64,000 nucleotides of DNA, taken from DAOUKH01 sp034421515. Lineage in GTDB: Bacteria; Chloroflexota; Dehalococcoidia; SHYB01. This document shows positions 1 through 8,345 of this stretch, in pieces (the stretch's first letter is position 1; every line of letters starts with the position of its first letter). The position numbers were made by a program, and so were the translations under genes. Under the pieces are notes generated by a model, which worked only from the letters and a program-made list of their open reading frames with translations, had not been told where the DNA came from and ran no database searches. Where the stretch lies: contig DAOUKH010000074.1 in the NCBI GenBank assembly GCA_034421515.1, positions 12,810-76,809 on the forward strand, written 5' to 3'.

Positions 1-1
1 C

Positions 2-349
2 AACGAGCTCAATCAGGGCGTCGTCGAGAGCTACATCCACACCGGCGGGCGCGTCGGCGTGCTCCTCGAGTTGAACTGCGAGACCGACTTCGTGGCGCGC
101 ACCGACGACTTCAAGGAGCTCGCGCACAACCTCGCGCTGCAAATCGCCGCGATGAATCCCGCCTACATCGGCGTCGACGACCTTCCGGAAGACCCCACCG
201 AGCAGGACATGGAAGCCAGCCTCTGGAACCAGCCGTTCATCCGGGACGGCTCGGTCCTTGTCAAAGACCTGGTTACCCAGTCCATCGGCAAGCTCGGCGA
301 GAACATCAAGCTCACCCGGTTCGTCCGCTACGAGCTCGGGACCGAGTAG
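2..349 (+). CDS. tsf: Elongation factor Ts, C-terminal part (cut by the window edge)
   Basis: EF-Ts is the guanine-nucleotide exchange factor for EF-Tu in translation. The reading frame is open from base 2, so the start lies outside the window. The visible 115 residues carry the family signature: SYIHTGGRVGVLLELNCETD followed by FVAR, then KDLVTQSIGKLGENIKLTRF and a YELG end. The protein ends soon after the core, as in the short (about 165-200 aa) EF-Ts of many Gram-positive and Chloroflexota-type bacteria, rather than the roughly 280-aa enterobacterial form. It is followed after 35 nt by pyrH and frr, the common tsf-pyrH-frr order, which supports the call. rpsB would be expected just upstream. 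Confidence 0.95.
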   Translation, partial: NELNQGVVESYIHTGGRVGVLLELNCETDFVARTDDFKELAHNLALQIAAMNPAYIGVDDLPEDPTEQDMEASLWNQPFIRDGSVLVKDLVTQSIGKLGENIKLTRFVRYELGTE

Positions 350-384
350 CCGCGCTCCGGCCCCGGAGCGGAACAGGGGCAGCC

Positions 385-1101
385 ATGGCGACTCCTCGAT
401 ACCGGCGGGCGGTGCTCAAGCTGAGCGGCGAGGCCCTGCGCGGCGAGGCTGTCTCCGGTATCGACCCCTCGACGCTGCGCTACGTCGCGACTTCGATCAA
501 GAAAGCCATCGAATCCGGCGTCCAGCTCGCCACCGTGGTTGGGGGCGGCAACATCTGGCGCGGCGCTCAGGCCGCCGACGCGGGCATGGACCGCACCACC
601 GCCGACTATGCCGGCATGCTCGCCACCGTCATCAACGCCCTCGCCCTCCAGGACGCCTTGGAGAACCTAGACGTAGACACCCGCATGCAGACCGCCATCC
701 CCATCCACAACGTGGCCGAGCCGTTCATTCAGCGCCGTTCCCTACGGCACCTGGAAAAGGGCCGCGCCGTCATCTTTGCCGCCGGCACCGGTAACCCCTT
801 CGTCACCACCGACACCGCCGCCGCGCTCCGCTGCATGGAAATGAGCGCCGACGTCCTCCTCATGGCCAAGAACGGCGCGGATGGCGTCTACACCGCCGAC
901 CCCAAGATAGATCCCGGCGCTACGCGTTATGATGAGCTTGCCTACCTCGATGCCCTCAACCAGCGGCTCACCGTAATGGACTCCACTGCCCTCACCATGT
1001 GCATGGACAATAGCGTTCCAATCATCGTCTTCGACCTTCTCGACCCGGAGGGTCTCGCAAAGGCCCTGAACGGCGAAAAGATCGGGACGCTCATTCACTG
1101 A
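385..1101 (+). CDS. pyrH: UMP kinase
   Basis: Cytoplasmic kinase that phosphorylates UMP to UDP with ATP, the bacterial amino-acid-kinase-fold enzyme of pyrimidine synthesis. At 238 aa it is full length. It opens with YRRAVLKLSGEALRG (phosphate-binding KxSGE), then VVGGGNIWRG near residue 53, the TTADYAGMLATVINALAL stretch typical of PyrH, and FAAGTGNPFVTTDTAAALR near residue 130. The C-terminal part has KNGADGVYTADPK and ends ...GTLIH. The ATG at 385 is the only start that leaves the N-terminal lysine motif intact. It sits between tsf and frr, presumably in one transcript. Confidence 0.96.
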   Translation: MATPRYRRAVLKLSGEALRGEAVSGIDPSTLRYVATSIKKAIESGVQLATVVGGGNIWRGAQAADAGMDRTTADYAGMLATVINALALQDALENLDVDTRMQTAIPIHNVAEPFIQRRSLRHLEKGRAVIFAAGTGNPFVTTDTAAALRCMEMSADVLLMAKNGADGVYTADPKIDPGATRYDELAYLDALNQRLTVMDSTALTMCMDNSVPIIVFDLLDPEGLAKALNGEKIGTLIH

Positions 1102-1162
1102 AGACGGGCCCCGGCGAGGAGCGGAAGCGGCGAGACTTGACGTAGGCGATTGGAGCGGTTCG

Positions 1163-1720
1163 ATGATAGAGGAGACACTGAAGAACGCAGAAGGCCGCAT
1201 GGAGAAGAGCGTGGCGGCGCTCGAACGGGACCTGGCCGGACTCCGCACCGGACGGCCCAATCCCGGGCTCATCGAGCACCTCCCCGTCGACTACTACGGC
1301 GCACCGACGCCCCTCAACCAGCTCGGCACCATCTCCGTCCTTGAGGGCCGCGCCCTCTCGGTGCAGGTTTGGGACAAGGGCGCGGCCTCGGCGGTCGAAA
1401 AGGCGATCCTGAAGAGCTCCCTCGGGCTGGTCCCCATCGTCGAAGGCCAGACCCTGCGTGTGCCCATACCTCCGCTCACCGAGGAGCGGCGGCGCGACAT
1501 GGTCAAACAGGTGCGCAAGCGGCTCGAAGAGGGCCGGGTCTCCGTCCGCAACGTGCGGCGCGACGCCATGGACGAGCTGAAGAAGGCGGAGCGCGACAAG
1601 GAGATCTCCCAAGACGAGCAGCGCCGGGCCCAGGAGCGGCTGCAGAAGGCCACGGACGCCCACATCGCCGACGCGGAGAAGATCGGCGAGCAAAAGGAAC
1701 AGGAGTTGATGGAGGTCTAG
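1163..1720 (+). CDS. frr: Ribosome recycling factor
   Basis: RRF splits post-termination ribosomes together with EF-G. The 185-aa length is exactly that of the family. Seen in the sequence: an N-terminal helix (METLKNAEGRMEKSV-like), LRTGRPNPGLIEHLPVDYYG, TPLNQLGTISV, IPPLTEERRRDMVKQVRK, then VRNVRRDAMDELKK and a charged C-terminal helix. The start is the ATG at 1163 with an upstream GGAG. It lies 61 nt after pyrH and 16 nt before uppS, so it is probably co-transcribed with both. Confidence 0.96.
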   Translation: MIEETLKNAEGRMEKSVAALERDLAGLRTGRPNPGLIEHLPVDYYGAPTPLNQLGTISVLEGRALSVQVWDKGAASAVEKAILKSSLGLVPIVEGQTLRVPIPPLTEERRRDMVKQVRKRLEEGRVSVRNVRRDAMDELKKAERDKEISQDEQRRAQERLQKATDAHIADAEKIGEQKEQELMEV

Positions 1721-1736
1721 CACGGGCCGCCCCGCC

Positions 1737-2468
1737 ATGACCACCGAAGTCGAACCGCGCGCCGAAGCGTCCCGGGAACGCCCCGCGGCCCCTCGCCACG
1801 TCGCCGTCATCATGGACGGCAACGGGCGCTGGGCGAAGCGTCGCGGCCTTCCCCGGCTCGCGGGACACCGCGCCGGCGTCAAGATCCTTCGCGACACCGT
1901 CGGCGCCTTCGCCGAACGCGGCGTCGAGGTGCTCACCCTCTACGCCTTCTCCAGCGAGAACTGGACGCGCCCCGACGCCGAGGTCCGCGGCCTCCTCGAC
2001 CTGCTCACCGAGGCGGTACCCCGCGAGGCCCCCTACTTCCACGAACGGAACATCCGGCTGATGAACATCGGGCGGGAGGACCGCCTCTCCCCCGACCTCC
2101 GCGACAAGCTCATCAAGGCCCGTGATAAGACCGCCGGCAACACCGGCCTCACCCTTGTCGTCGCCCTCGACTACGGCAGCCGCTCCGAGTTGGTCCGGGC
2201 GGCGCGCCGTCTCGTCGCCTCCGGCGCCGCCCCCGAGGACATCACCGAGGAGGCCATCGCCCGCGAGCTCTACACCGGCGGCCTTCCCGACCCCGACCTC
2301 ATCATTCGCACCGGCGGCGAGATGCGGCTCAGTAACTTCCTGCTCTGGCAGGCGGCCTACTCCGAGATCTACACCACCCAGGCCTGCTGGCCCGACTTCG
2401 ACGAGTCCGAGATCGAACGCGCCCTCACCGACTACGCCAGCCGTCAGCGCCGCTACGGCGGCCTCTAA
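1737..2468 (+). CDS. uppS: Undecaprenyl diphosphate synthase (cis-prenyltransferase)
   Basis: Adds isopentenyl diphosphate units to farnesyl diphosphate in cis to make the C55 lipid carrier for cell-wall polymers. The 243-aa protein has the signature HVAVIMDGNGRWAKRRG (catalytic Asp in MDGNGRWA, about residue 27), AGHRAG, LTLYAFSSENWTRP, and the C-terminal RTGGEMRLSNFLLWQAAYSE motif. The first 20 residues are a poorly conserved extension. It is followed after 12 nt by cdsA, so the two lipid-carrier and phospholipid precursor genes are adjacent, as in many bacteria. Confidence 0.95.
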   Translation: MTTEVEPRAEASRERPAAPRHVAVIMDGNGRWAKRRGLPRLAGHRAGVKILRDTVGAFAERGVEVLTLYAFSSENWTRPDAEVRGLLDLLTEAVPREAPYFHERNIRLMNIGREDRLSPDLRDKLIKARDKTAGNTGLTLVVALDYGSRSELVRAARRLVASGAAPEDITEEAIARELYTGGLPDPDLIIRTGGEMRLSNFLLWQAAYSEIYTTQACWPDFDESEIERALTDYASRQRRYGGL

Positions 2469-2480
2469 GTCCCTCCGCCG

Positions 2481-3272
2481 ATGCTGAAGAGCCGCATATA
2501 TTCCGGCATTGTCGGCGTGCCAATCGTGGCCGCGCTGATCTGGTGGAGCATACCGTCCACCGCCGCCCTGGTCGCTGCCGCCGCCGTCATCGGCACCTAC
2601 GAGTTCCACCGCCTCACCATGCGCGCCGGCGGCACGGTGATCTTCCTCCTCGGCGCCATCGCGGCCACCCTCTTCGTCGTCGACGCTTCGATCCGCACCG
2701 ACATGAGCGGGCCGCTCCTTGCCGGCACCGTTCTCGTTCCCCTCTTCGTCCTGATCTTCCTCCAGCCCAAGGAACGCCTGCTCTCAGACTGGGCATGGAC
2801 CCTCGCCGGCGTCCTCTTCGTCGCCTGGACCTTGAGCCACGCCGTGCTCCTGCGGCGCGAGCCCGAAGGCCACGAGTGGCTCCTCACCGCCATCATCCTG
2901 ACGTTCGTCGTCGATTCCAGCGCCTACACCGTCGGCCGCCTCATCGGGCGGCGGCCCATGGCCCCGGCGATCAGCCCGGGGAAGACATGGGAGGGCTCGA
3001 TCGGCGGCTTCCTGCTCGTCATCCCCGCCGCCGTGCTGCTCTCCTACCTCTTCGACCTCGATCTCAACCCCGCAGAGGCGTGCGGGCTCGGCATGTTGGT
3101 GGGGGTCGCGGCCCAGGCCGGCGACCTCGTCGAGTCGATGATCAAGCGCATCGCCGGGGCCAAGGACGCAGGCTCGCTCATCCCCGGTCACGGGGGCCTG
3201 CTCGACCGGTTGGACAGCATAATTCCAGTAGTCGTTGTGGTATATTACTACCTGGTTTACGGTCTTCGGTGA
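2481..3272 (+). CDS. cdsA: Phosphatidate cytidylyltransferase
   Basis: Integral membrane enzyme making CDP-diacylglycerol from phosphatidic acid and CTP. The 263-aa protein is almost all hydrophobic helices (about 7-8 predicted segments). The family signature appears in two parts: SPGKTWEGSIGGFL near residue 170 and, near the C-terminus, GDLVESMIKRIAGAKDAGSL with HGGLLDRLDS. The TGA stop is only 4 nt before the dxr start, so translation of dxr is probably coupled. Confidence 0.93.
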   Translation: MLKSRIYSGIVGVPIVAALIWWSIPSTAALVAAAAVIGTYEFHRLTMRAGGTVIFLLGAIAATLFVVDASIRTDMSGPLLAGTVLVPLFVLIFLQPKERLLSDWAWTLAGVLFVAWTLSHAVLLRREPEGHEWLLTAIILTFVVDSSAYTVGRLIGRRPMAPAISPGKTWEGSIGGFLLVIPAAVLLSYLFDLDLNPAEACGLGMLVGVAAQAGDLVESMIKRIAGAKDAGSLIPGHGGLLDRLDSIIPVVVVVYYYLVYGLR

Positions 3273-3276
3273 GGCT

Positions 3277-4404
3277 ATGAAAAACCTGGTCGTTCTCGGT
3301 TCCACGGGTTCCATCGGCCGCCAGACACTCGACGTCGTACGAGCGCTCCCCGACAAGTTCAAGGTCGTCGGCCTCGCCGCCGGCGGCAACGTCGAGCTAC
3401 TCAACGAGCAGGTGCAGGAGTTCAAGCCCGAGCTCCTCTACCACATACGCGGCGTCGGCGACTCCCACCTCCATCCCAACGGCTGGACGCACGCCTCCAT
3501 GGAGGAAATGGTCCGGCGCGAAGACGTCAACGCCATCATGGTCGGGACGGTCGGCCGCGAGGGCCTCAAGCCCACGCTCGAGGCGCTCAACGCCAGGAAG
3601 AGCGTCGCCCTCGCCAACAAGGAAGTCATCGTCATGGCGGGCAACATCGTCATGGCGCAGGCGCACCGAAACGGCGTCGAGATCCTGCCCGTCGACAGCG
3701 AGCCCAGCGCCATGTGGCAGTGCATGCGCGGCGAGGACAAGGCCGTCCGGCGCATCTTCCTAACCGCCTCCGGCGGCCCCTTCCGCCACACGCCGCTCAA
3801 GGAAATCTCGCGCGTGACGCCGAAACAGGCCCTCAACCATCCAACCTGGCGCATGGGCAGGAAGATCACCGTCGACTCCGCCACCCTGATGAACAAGGGC
3901 ATGGAGGTGATCGAGGCGAACTGGCTCTTCGGCGTGCCCATCGACGACATCAACGTCGTCATCCATCCCCAGAGCATCATCCACTCGATGGTCGAGTTCT
4001 CCGACGGCTCCGTGAAGGCGCAGCTCGGCCCGCCCGACATGCGCCTCCCCATCCAATACGCGCTCTCCTACCCCGAGCGTTGGGGCAACCCCACGCTACC
4101 CCAGCTCAACCCCATCGAGGTGGGCACCCTGAACTTCGAGGAAATGAACCTGGAGCGCTATCCGTGCTTCAAGCTGGCGCTCGAAGCGGGGCGAAAAGGG
4201 GGCACCTATCCCGCGGTCCTCGCCGCCGCCGACGAAATCGCCGTGGGCATGTTCCTGGCCCACCAAATCGGCTTCAGCGACATTCCGAAGGTGGTGGACG
4301 CCGTCCTCAGCGCCCACGACAGTGAGGACTATCCGTCCCTGGAGGACGTACTCGACGCGGACCACTGGGCCCGGGACTACGCAAGGCGTCAGCGAGCCGA
4401 ATAG
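3277..4404 (+). CDS. dxr: 1-deoxy-D-xylulose 5-phosphate reductoisomerase
   Basis: NADPH-dependent second step of the MEP isoprenoid pathway (DXP to MEP). The start is the ATG at 3277, 4 nt after the cdsA stop. An upstream in-frame start at 3235 would add 14 residues that lie inside cdsA and precede the Rossmann strand, so I did not use it. The 375-aa product has GSTGSIGRQTLDVV at the N-terminus, LANKEVIVMAGN, the metal-binding PVDSEPSAMWQC (canonical PVDSEHS, here with Pro for His), LTASGGPFR, HPTWRMGRKITVDSATLMNK and IHPQSIIHSMVEF. The pathway continues in this window with dxs and ispG in the hopanoid operon. Confidence 0.95.
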   Translation: MKNLVVLGSTGSIGRQTLDVVRALPDKFKVVGLAAGGNVELLNEQVQEFKPELLYHIRGVGDSHLHPNGWTHASMEEMVRREDVNAIMVGTVGREGLKPTLEALNARKSVALANKEVIVMAGNIVMAQAHRNGVEILPVDSEPSAMWQCMRGEDKAVRRIFLTASGGPFRHTPLKEISRVTPKQALNHPTWRMGRKITVDSATLMNKGMEVIEANWLFGVPIDDINVVIHPQSIIHSMVEFSDGSVKAQLGPPDMRLPIQYALSYPERWGNPTLPQLNPIEVGTLNFEEMNLERYPCFKLALEAGRKGGTYPAVLAAADEIAVGMFLAHQIGFSDIPKVVDAVLSAHDSEDYPSLEDVLDADHWARDYARRQRAE

Positions 4405-4428
4405 CGCCCGGGCTCCGTAGTACCGGCC

Positions 4429-5487
4429 ATGGGCATCCTGTCGTTCGTCATCATTTTTGGCGTGCTCGTCTCTCTGCACGAGCTCGGCCACTTCGTCACC
4501 GCCCGCCTGTTCAGAGTCCAGGTCCTCGAGTTCGGCATCGGCATACCGCCCCGCGTCTGGGGATTCAAGCGCGGCGGCACGACCTACTCCCTGAACGCGC
4601 TGCCCATCGGCGGCTTCGTCAAGATGCTCGGCGAGGAAGACTCCTCCGATCCCCGCAGCCTCGCCGCGCGGCCGGCCTGGCAGCGCGCCTGCGTGATCGG
4701 CGCCGGCGCTTTCATGAACGCCGTGCTCGCCCTCGTTCTCTTCGCGATCGTCTTTATGGTCCCGCAGGACACCCGCGTCGGCGACGTCACCGTCCTCGAC
4801 GTCGCCTCCGGCTCACCGGCGGCGCTGGCCGGCCTTCGTGAAGGCGACGTCATCCGCGAGGTCAACGGCCGCACCGTCGAGAACTTCCGCGATCTTCACT
4901 TCCAGTACCAGCTCCGGCGCGGGGCCACGGCAACCACCGTCGTCGAACGCGGCGGCGCGCTCCTCCCCTTCGACGTCATCCCACGGTGGGAGGTGCCCCA
5001 GGGCCAAGGACTCACCGGTATCCGCGTCGACCTCTTGAACGAGCGGACGGTGTCCCGCTCCGAGCCGTTCTGGAATGCCGTCCCCATGGCGGGCAAGCGG
5101 ATCGCCGACTCCGTCGTCTTGATGAAGAACGGCATCTCTTCATGGTTCTCCGGCGGCAGCGATCCGCTGGACGAGGTGAGCGGGCCCGTGGGGATTGTTC
5201 AGGTCACCGGCGAGGTGGCGGGGCTCGGCATCGTGCCCCTGCTCACCCTCGCCGCGTTGCTCAGCCTCAACCTCGCGATCCTCAACATCCTGCCATTCCC
5301 CGCTCTAGACGGCGGCAGGCTGTTCTTCATCGCCATCGAGGTGCTCCGTGGCGGGAAGCGCATCCCGCCCCACAGGGAGGCGCTCGCCCACGCGATGGGC
5401 TTCGCCCTCCTCATGGCCGTCTTCCTTGCCGTGACCTACAACGACATCCTACGCTGGGCCGGCGGCGGTAGCCCCCTCGGCAGCTAG
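4429..5487 (+). CDS. rseP: RseP-type site-2 zinc metalloprotease (M50)
   Basis: Membrane-embedded protease that cuts transmembrane substrates, typically anti-sigma factors or signal-peptide remnants. The 352-aa protein has the first zinc motif HELGHFVTAR in its first helix (HExxH, about residue 17-21), a single PDZ domain around residues 110-190 (GSPAALAGLREGDVIREVNG), and the third-ligand motif NILPFPALDGGRL near residue 287, within the last membrane region. E. coli RseP has two PDZ domains and about 450 aa; one domain and about 350 aa is normal for many Gram-positives and Chloroflexota. It lies 24 nt after dxr and ends the housekeeping run. Confidence 0.92.
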   Translation: MGILSFVIIFGVLVSLHELGHFVTARLFRVQVLEFGIGIPPRVWGFKRGGTTYSLNALPIGGFVKMLGEEDSSDPRSLAARPAWQRACVIGAGAFMNAVLALVLFAIVFMVPQDTRVGDVTVLDVASGSPAALAGLREGDVIREVNGRTVENFRDLHFQYQLRRGATATTVVERGGALLPFDVIPRWEVPQGQGLTGIRVDLLNERTVSRSEPFWNAVPMAGKRIADSVVLMKNGISSWFSGGSDPLDEVSGPVGIVQVTGEVAGLGIVPLLTLAALLSLNLAILNILPFPALDGGRLFFIAIEVLRGGKRIPPHREALAHAMGFALLMAVFLAVTYNDILRWAGGGSPLGS

Positions 5488-5776
5488 CTGAAAGAAGGCG
5501 CCACCTTAAACCTCTCCCCCTCTGGGGGAGACTGAGAGAGGGCGCGTGCCGGTGGGGCCGGGCGGTCCCCCCTCTTCTCCCCACGGGAGAAGATTGAGAT
5601 GAGGGGCCCTCTCATCTCCACCATTGGCTTATCGAATCCGCCCGCCTTCCCATGTAGGGGCGATTCGCGAATCGCCCGTCCCCTCCGACCTCTCCCCCTC
5701 TGGGGGAGATTGAGAGAGGGCGCGCGCCGCAGGCGCGCGGGGTGCCGGCAGGCGCCCCTCCGGCTCCCTCGCATCG
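5488..5776. repeat. Convergent intergenic region holding palindromic repeat elements
   Basis: This gene-free gap between the convergent rseP and hydrolase genes is made of short repeats also found elsewhere in the window. At 5503-5546 is an element that opens ACCTTAAACCT and folds as CTCCCCCTC/ GGGGGAG with a GAGAGAGGGCGC tail. A second copy without the opening lies at 5689-5724. At 5566-5596 is CTTCTCCCCACGGGAGAAG, shared with 37721-37750. At 5653-5688 is GTAGGGGCGATTCGCGAATC followed by GCCC, shared with 30631-30668. The hairpins could end transcription from both sides, but no strong T-run is present. No protein was recognised in the gap. Confidence 0.75.
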
Positions 5777-6688
5777 CTACGCGGCCGGGACGCCGAGAAA
5801 CTCCCGGACGACCTTGTCGAACTCCACGGGATTGTCGCCCTGCACCAGATGTCCCGCCTTTGAGACCTCGACGAGCCGCCCGTCCTTGAGCGTCTCCATC
5901 ATCCGCTGCGCGGTCTCGACGGACAGGATGTTGCTCTCCGCCCCGCGCACCACCAGCGTCGGGGCCTGGACCGTGGCAAGATCGCTCCACGCGCTCCCGC
6001 TCATCTCGCCGCCCCGGTCGCGGCGGATGCCGCGGCGCCGGTCGTGCTTCCACGTCCAGCGCCCGTCGTCCATGCGCTTCAGGTTGTTGAGCAGGCTGCC
6101 CCGGATCTGCTCCTCGGGGCGGCGCGGGTTGTACCGGCGCACCCGTTCGACCAGCCAATCGAACGACTCGAACACCTCGGTATCTTCGAGAAACTCGCGG
6201 ATGTAGGCGCTGCCCTCGCGCTGCACGTCGGGCCCCACGTCCACGATCACCAGGCGCTCGACCTTCTCCGGATGCGCCGCGGCGAACGCGTAGGAGTTCC
6301 TTCCGCCCATCGAGAGCCCCACCAGCGTGAACCGGTCGTAGCCGATGACGTCGGTGAAGGCGTCCACGTCGGCGACGTGGAAGGGCGCGCCATAGTTGCC
6401 TTCTTCCGACCAGCCGCTGTCCCCGTGGCCCCGCTGGTCGAGCGCGACCACGTGGAAGTGGTCGCGAATGCCCAGCGCGAAGAAGTCCCAGCTATGCGCC
6501 GTCTGCGCGCCGCCGTGCAGGAGGAGCATCTTCGGCTTGTCGGCGTTTCCCCAATCGAGGTAGTGCAGCGGCATGCCGTTCGCTTCGACGAACTTGTCTT
6601 CGGGAACGTACTCCTCCGAGAACGCGATACCGGCGGCGCGCGCCGCGTCGAACAGGTTCATTCCACCAAAGGATTCGGCCGTGGTCAT
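5777..6688 (-). CDS. Alpha/beta-hydrolase fold protein
   Basis: Cytoplasmic hydrolase of unknown substrate (esterase, lactonase or dehalogenase-like). The 303-aa protein has the oxyanion-hole HGGAQTAHSW segment near residue 57, the DQRGHGDSGW strand-loop, the nucleophile elbow GLSMGG with the catalytic Ser near residue 125, and the final catalytic His in KAGHLVQGDNP near residue 280. The acid is probably the Glu/Asp in VVRGAESNIL. AGGAG sits 8 nt before the ATG at 6688. It is a single gene facing rseP. The second hydrolase at 47804-48619 belongs to the same fold but is clearly a different subfamily. Confidence 0.8.
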   Translation of the reverse strand: MTTAESFGGMNLFDAARAAGIAFSEEYVPEDKFVEANGMPLHYLDWGNADKPKMLLLHGGAQTAHSWDFFALGIRDHFHVVALDQRGHGDSGWSEEGNYGAPFHVADVDAFTDVIGYDRFTLVGLSMGGRNSYAFAAAHPEKVERLVIVDVGPDVQREGSAYIREFLEDTEVFESFDWLVERVRRYNPRRPEEQIRGSLLNNLKRMDDGRWTWKHDRRRGIRRDRGGEMSGSAWSDLATVQAPTLVVRGAESNILSVETAQRMMETLKDGRLVEVSKAGHLVQGDNPVEFDKVVREFLGVPAA

Positions 6689-6756
6689 GAAGGTCGGTCT
6701 CCTCAGTCTGGGCTACGGTGTCCGGCGTAGCGCGGGGCGTTGCCCCGCGTGGGTCG

Positions 6757-7320
6757 CTACTTGCCGAGCGGCCCCTCCCAATTGGCGGGGTCTTGGTTGT
6801 AGCGATGCGTGAGATACATGTTCAGCACAGTGGCGAGCACGAAGAAGGTGACGAAACCGTAGACGGCGGCCCAGCCGGTATCGCTCGTGAGCCACATGAC
6901 GATGATCGCGACCCCGATCGCCACTACCGAATTGAAAATCCGGTGCTGCCAGGGCAGCTTCTTGAGCTCCCCGCGGGGACGGGGCTTGGGGTCCGGCCAC
7001 TCTTCACGGTCCGCGCGGGGTGGGGCCTTCGGTTCGGGCCAGCGCTCGACATTGCCTCCGCCTCGCCCGACGTCTTCCTCAAACCCCGTAACTCGCTTCC
7101 AATCGTGGCCATGCTGGTCATAGGCAGTGCGGCTCTTCTTGTCGGAGAGTACTTCGTAGGCTTCGTAGAGCTCCCTATACTTGGCCGCCGCCTCAGGACT
7201 GTCGTCGTGGTCGGGGTGATAGAGCAAAGACTTCTCGCGGTACGCTTTCCGAATCGCACCTTGGCCGTCGCCTCGGCTGGCGCCGAGGACCTCATAGTAG
7301 TCGCGCTTACTTTCCGCCAT
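6757..7320 (-). CDS. J-domain protein with two C-terminal membrane segments
   Basis: Probable membrane-anchored Hsp70 co-chaperone. Residues 4-70 form a J domain (KRDYYEVLGASRG, AYREKSLLYHPDHD with the HPD tripeptide, and LYEAYEVLSDKKSRTAYDQH). A charged proline-rich linker follows. The C-terminal 60 residues hold two hydrophobic helices (IFNSVVAIGVAIIVMWL and AAVYGFVTFFVLATVLNMYL). It has no G/F-rich region, zinc finger or substrate-binding domains, so it is a type III J protein. The ATG at 7320 is preferred over a TTG at 7329 because the TTG would leave almost no spacing for a ribosome site. It directly follows nfo and is probably co-transcribed. Partner and client are unknown. Confidence 0.75.
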   Translation of the reverse strand: MAESKRDYYEVLGASRGDGQGAIRKAYREKSLLYHPDHDDSPEAAAKYRELYEAYEVLSDKKSRTAYDQHGHDWKRVTGFEEDVGRGGGNVERWPEPKAPPRADREEWPDPKPRPRGELKKLPWQHRIFNSVVAIGVAIIVMWLTSDTGWAAVYGFVTFFVLATVLNMYLTHRYNQDPANWEGPLGK

Positions 7321-7325
7321 AGAAC

Positions 7326-8168
7326 TCAACGCCTTCTCATGGCCTTCAGTATATCGACGCTGCGCTTATCGGGGCCGTCGCCCTCGAAGCCGGGCACTTC
7401 CAGCAGGAACGGCACGTCTTGGAAAGCGGGATGCGCCATGATGACCTCGAAACCCTCCGTTCCGATGTGCCCCTCGCCGATGTTCTCGTGCCGGTCGAGG
7501 CCGCCCTCGAACGGCACCTTCGAGTCGTTGGCATGCACCGCGACAAGGTTCTCGAGGCCGACGTGCTCATCGAACTCTGCCATGACCCCGTCGAGGCCGT
7601 CCTTCGTGGCAACGTCGTAGCCGTTGGCGAAGGAGTGCTGCGTATCGAGGCAGACCTTCACCCGGTCGCTCCCGACCCCCCGCATGATCTCCCCGATCTC
7701 CCGCCACGTCGAGCCGATCGACTGGCCCATGCCGGCGCTGTTCTCGATGATCAGCCAGGGCCCTTCCGGCGCCGCGTCGAGGACGCGGTGGAACGACTCC
7801 ACGATCTGGGGCAGCACCGTCTCGAACCCTTGCCCCTTGTGGCTGCCGACGTGGAAGATCGTGCCCCTGCAGCCGATCTTCTCCGCCGCCGTCTGGTACT
7901 TGATCAGCGAATCGACTCCCTTGTCTACAAGCTCCGGGTTCGGCGAGCCGAGGTTGATGAGATAGACCCCGTGGAAGAACGCGGTGTCGATCTCCGTCGC
8001 CTCCGCCCGCTCGCGGTACTTCTCCGCGACCGCGTCGTCGGGTATCTTCACCCGCCACATCGTGGGCCCCGAGACGAAGATCTGGATCGCCTCCGCGCCG
8101 ATCTCCTCAGCCCGGTCGATGGCCTTGTGAACGCCGCCCGATGACGATACGTGCGCGCCGATCTTCAT
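7326..8168 (-). CDS. nfo: Endonuclease IV (AP endonuclease)
   Basis: Zinc-dependent enzyme that cuts DNA 5' of abasic sites in base-excision repair. The 280-aa TIM-barrel protein shows MKIGAHVSSSGGVHKAIDRA at the start, IQIFVSGPTMWR, IFHVGSHKGQG, then the signatures LIIENSAGMGQSIG, VKVCLDTQHSFANGYD and VHANDSKVPFEGGLDRHENI followed by GEGHIG. These supply the usual metal-binding Glu, Asp and His residues. LDTQHSFANG has Gln where many homologues have Cys (LDTCHAFAAG). The length is typical. The start is divergent from the GYD gene. An extended -10-like TGATACTAT lies upstream of the ATG, but I saw no good -35. Confidence 0.92.
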   Translation of the reverse strand: MKIGAHVSSSGGVHKAIDRAEEIGAEAIQIFVSGPTMWRVKIPDDAVAEKYRERAEATEIDTAFFHGVYLINLGSPNPELVDKGVDSLIKYQTAAEKIGCRGTIFHVGSHKGQGFETVLPQIVESFHRVLDAAPEGPWLIIENSAGMGQSIGSTWREIGEIMRGVGSDRVKVCLDTQHSFANGYDVATKDGLDGVMAEFDEHVGLENLVAVHANDSKVPFEGGLDRHENIGEGHIGTEGFEVIMAHPAFQDVPFLLEVPGFEGDGPDKRSVDILKAMRRR

Positions 8169-8264
8169 AGCACCGCTTCCAGCGGAAATCGGGAACGTCG
8201 AGCCCGCCCTCCCTCTGAAGCGGGCCTATAGTATCACGGCGCGGCTTCGAGGGCCCCCAGACCC

Positions 8265-8293
8265 TTGACGGCCTCGCGCCTGGTACACATAAT
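8265..8293 (+). promoter_or_regulatory. Sigma-70-type promoter for the GYD-domain gene
   Basis: TTGACG (8265-8270) and CATAAT (8288-8293) are separated by 17 nt, five of six matches at each box. The leader to the ATG at 8346 would be about 45 nt. It lies in the divergent gap between nfo and the GYD gene and points to the latter. Confidence 0.6.
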
Positions 8294-8345
8294 CCCTTCA
8301 CCCTACGGAACGCGTCGCGCTTGAGCACACGAAAAGAGGCTTTCG

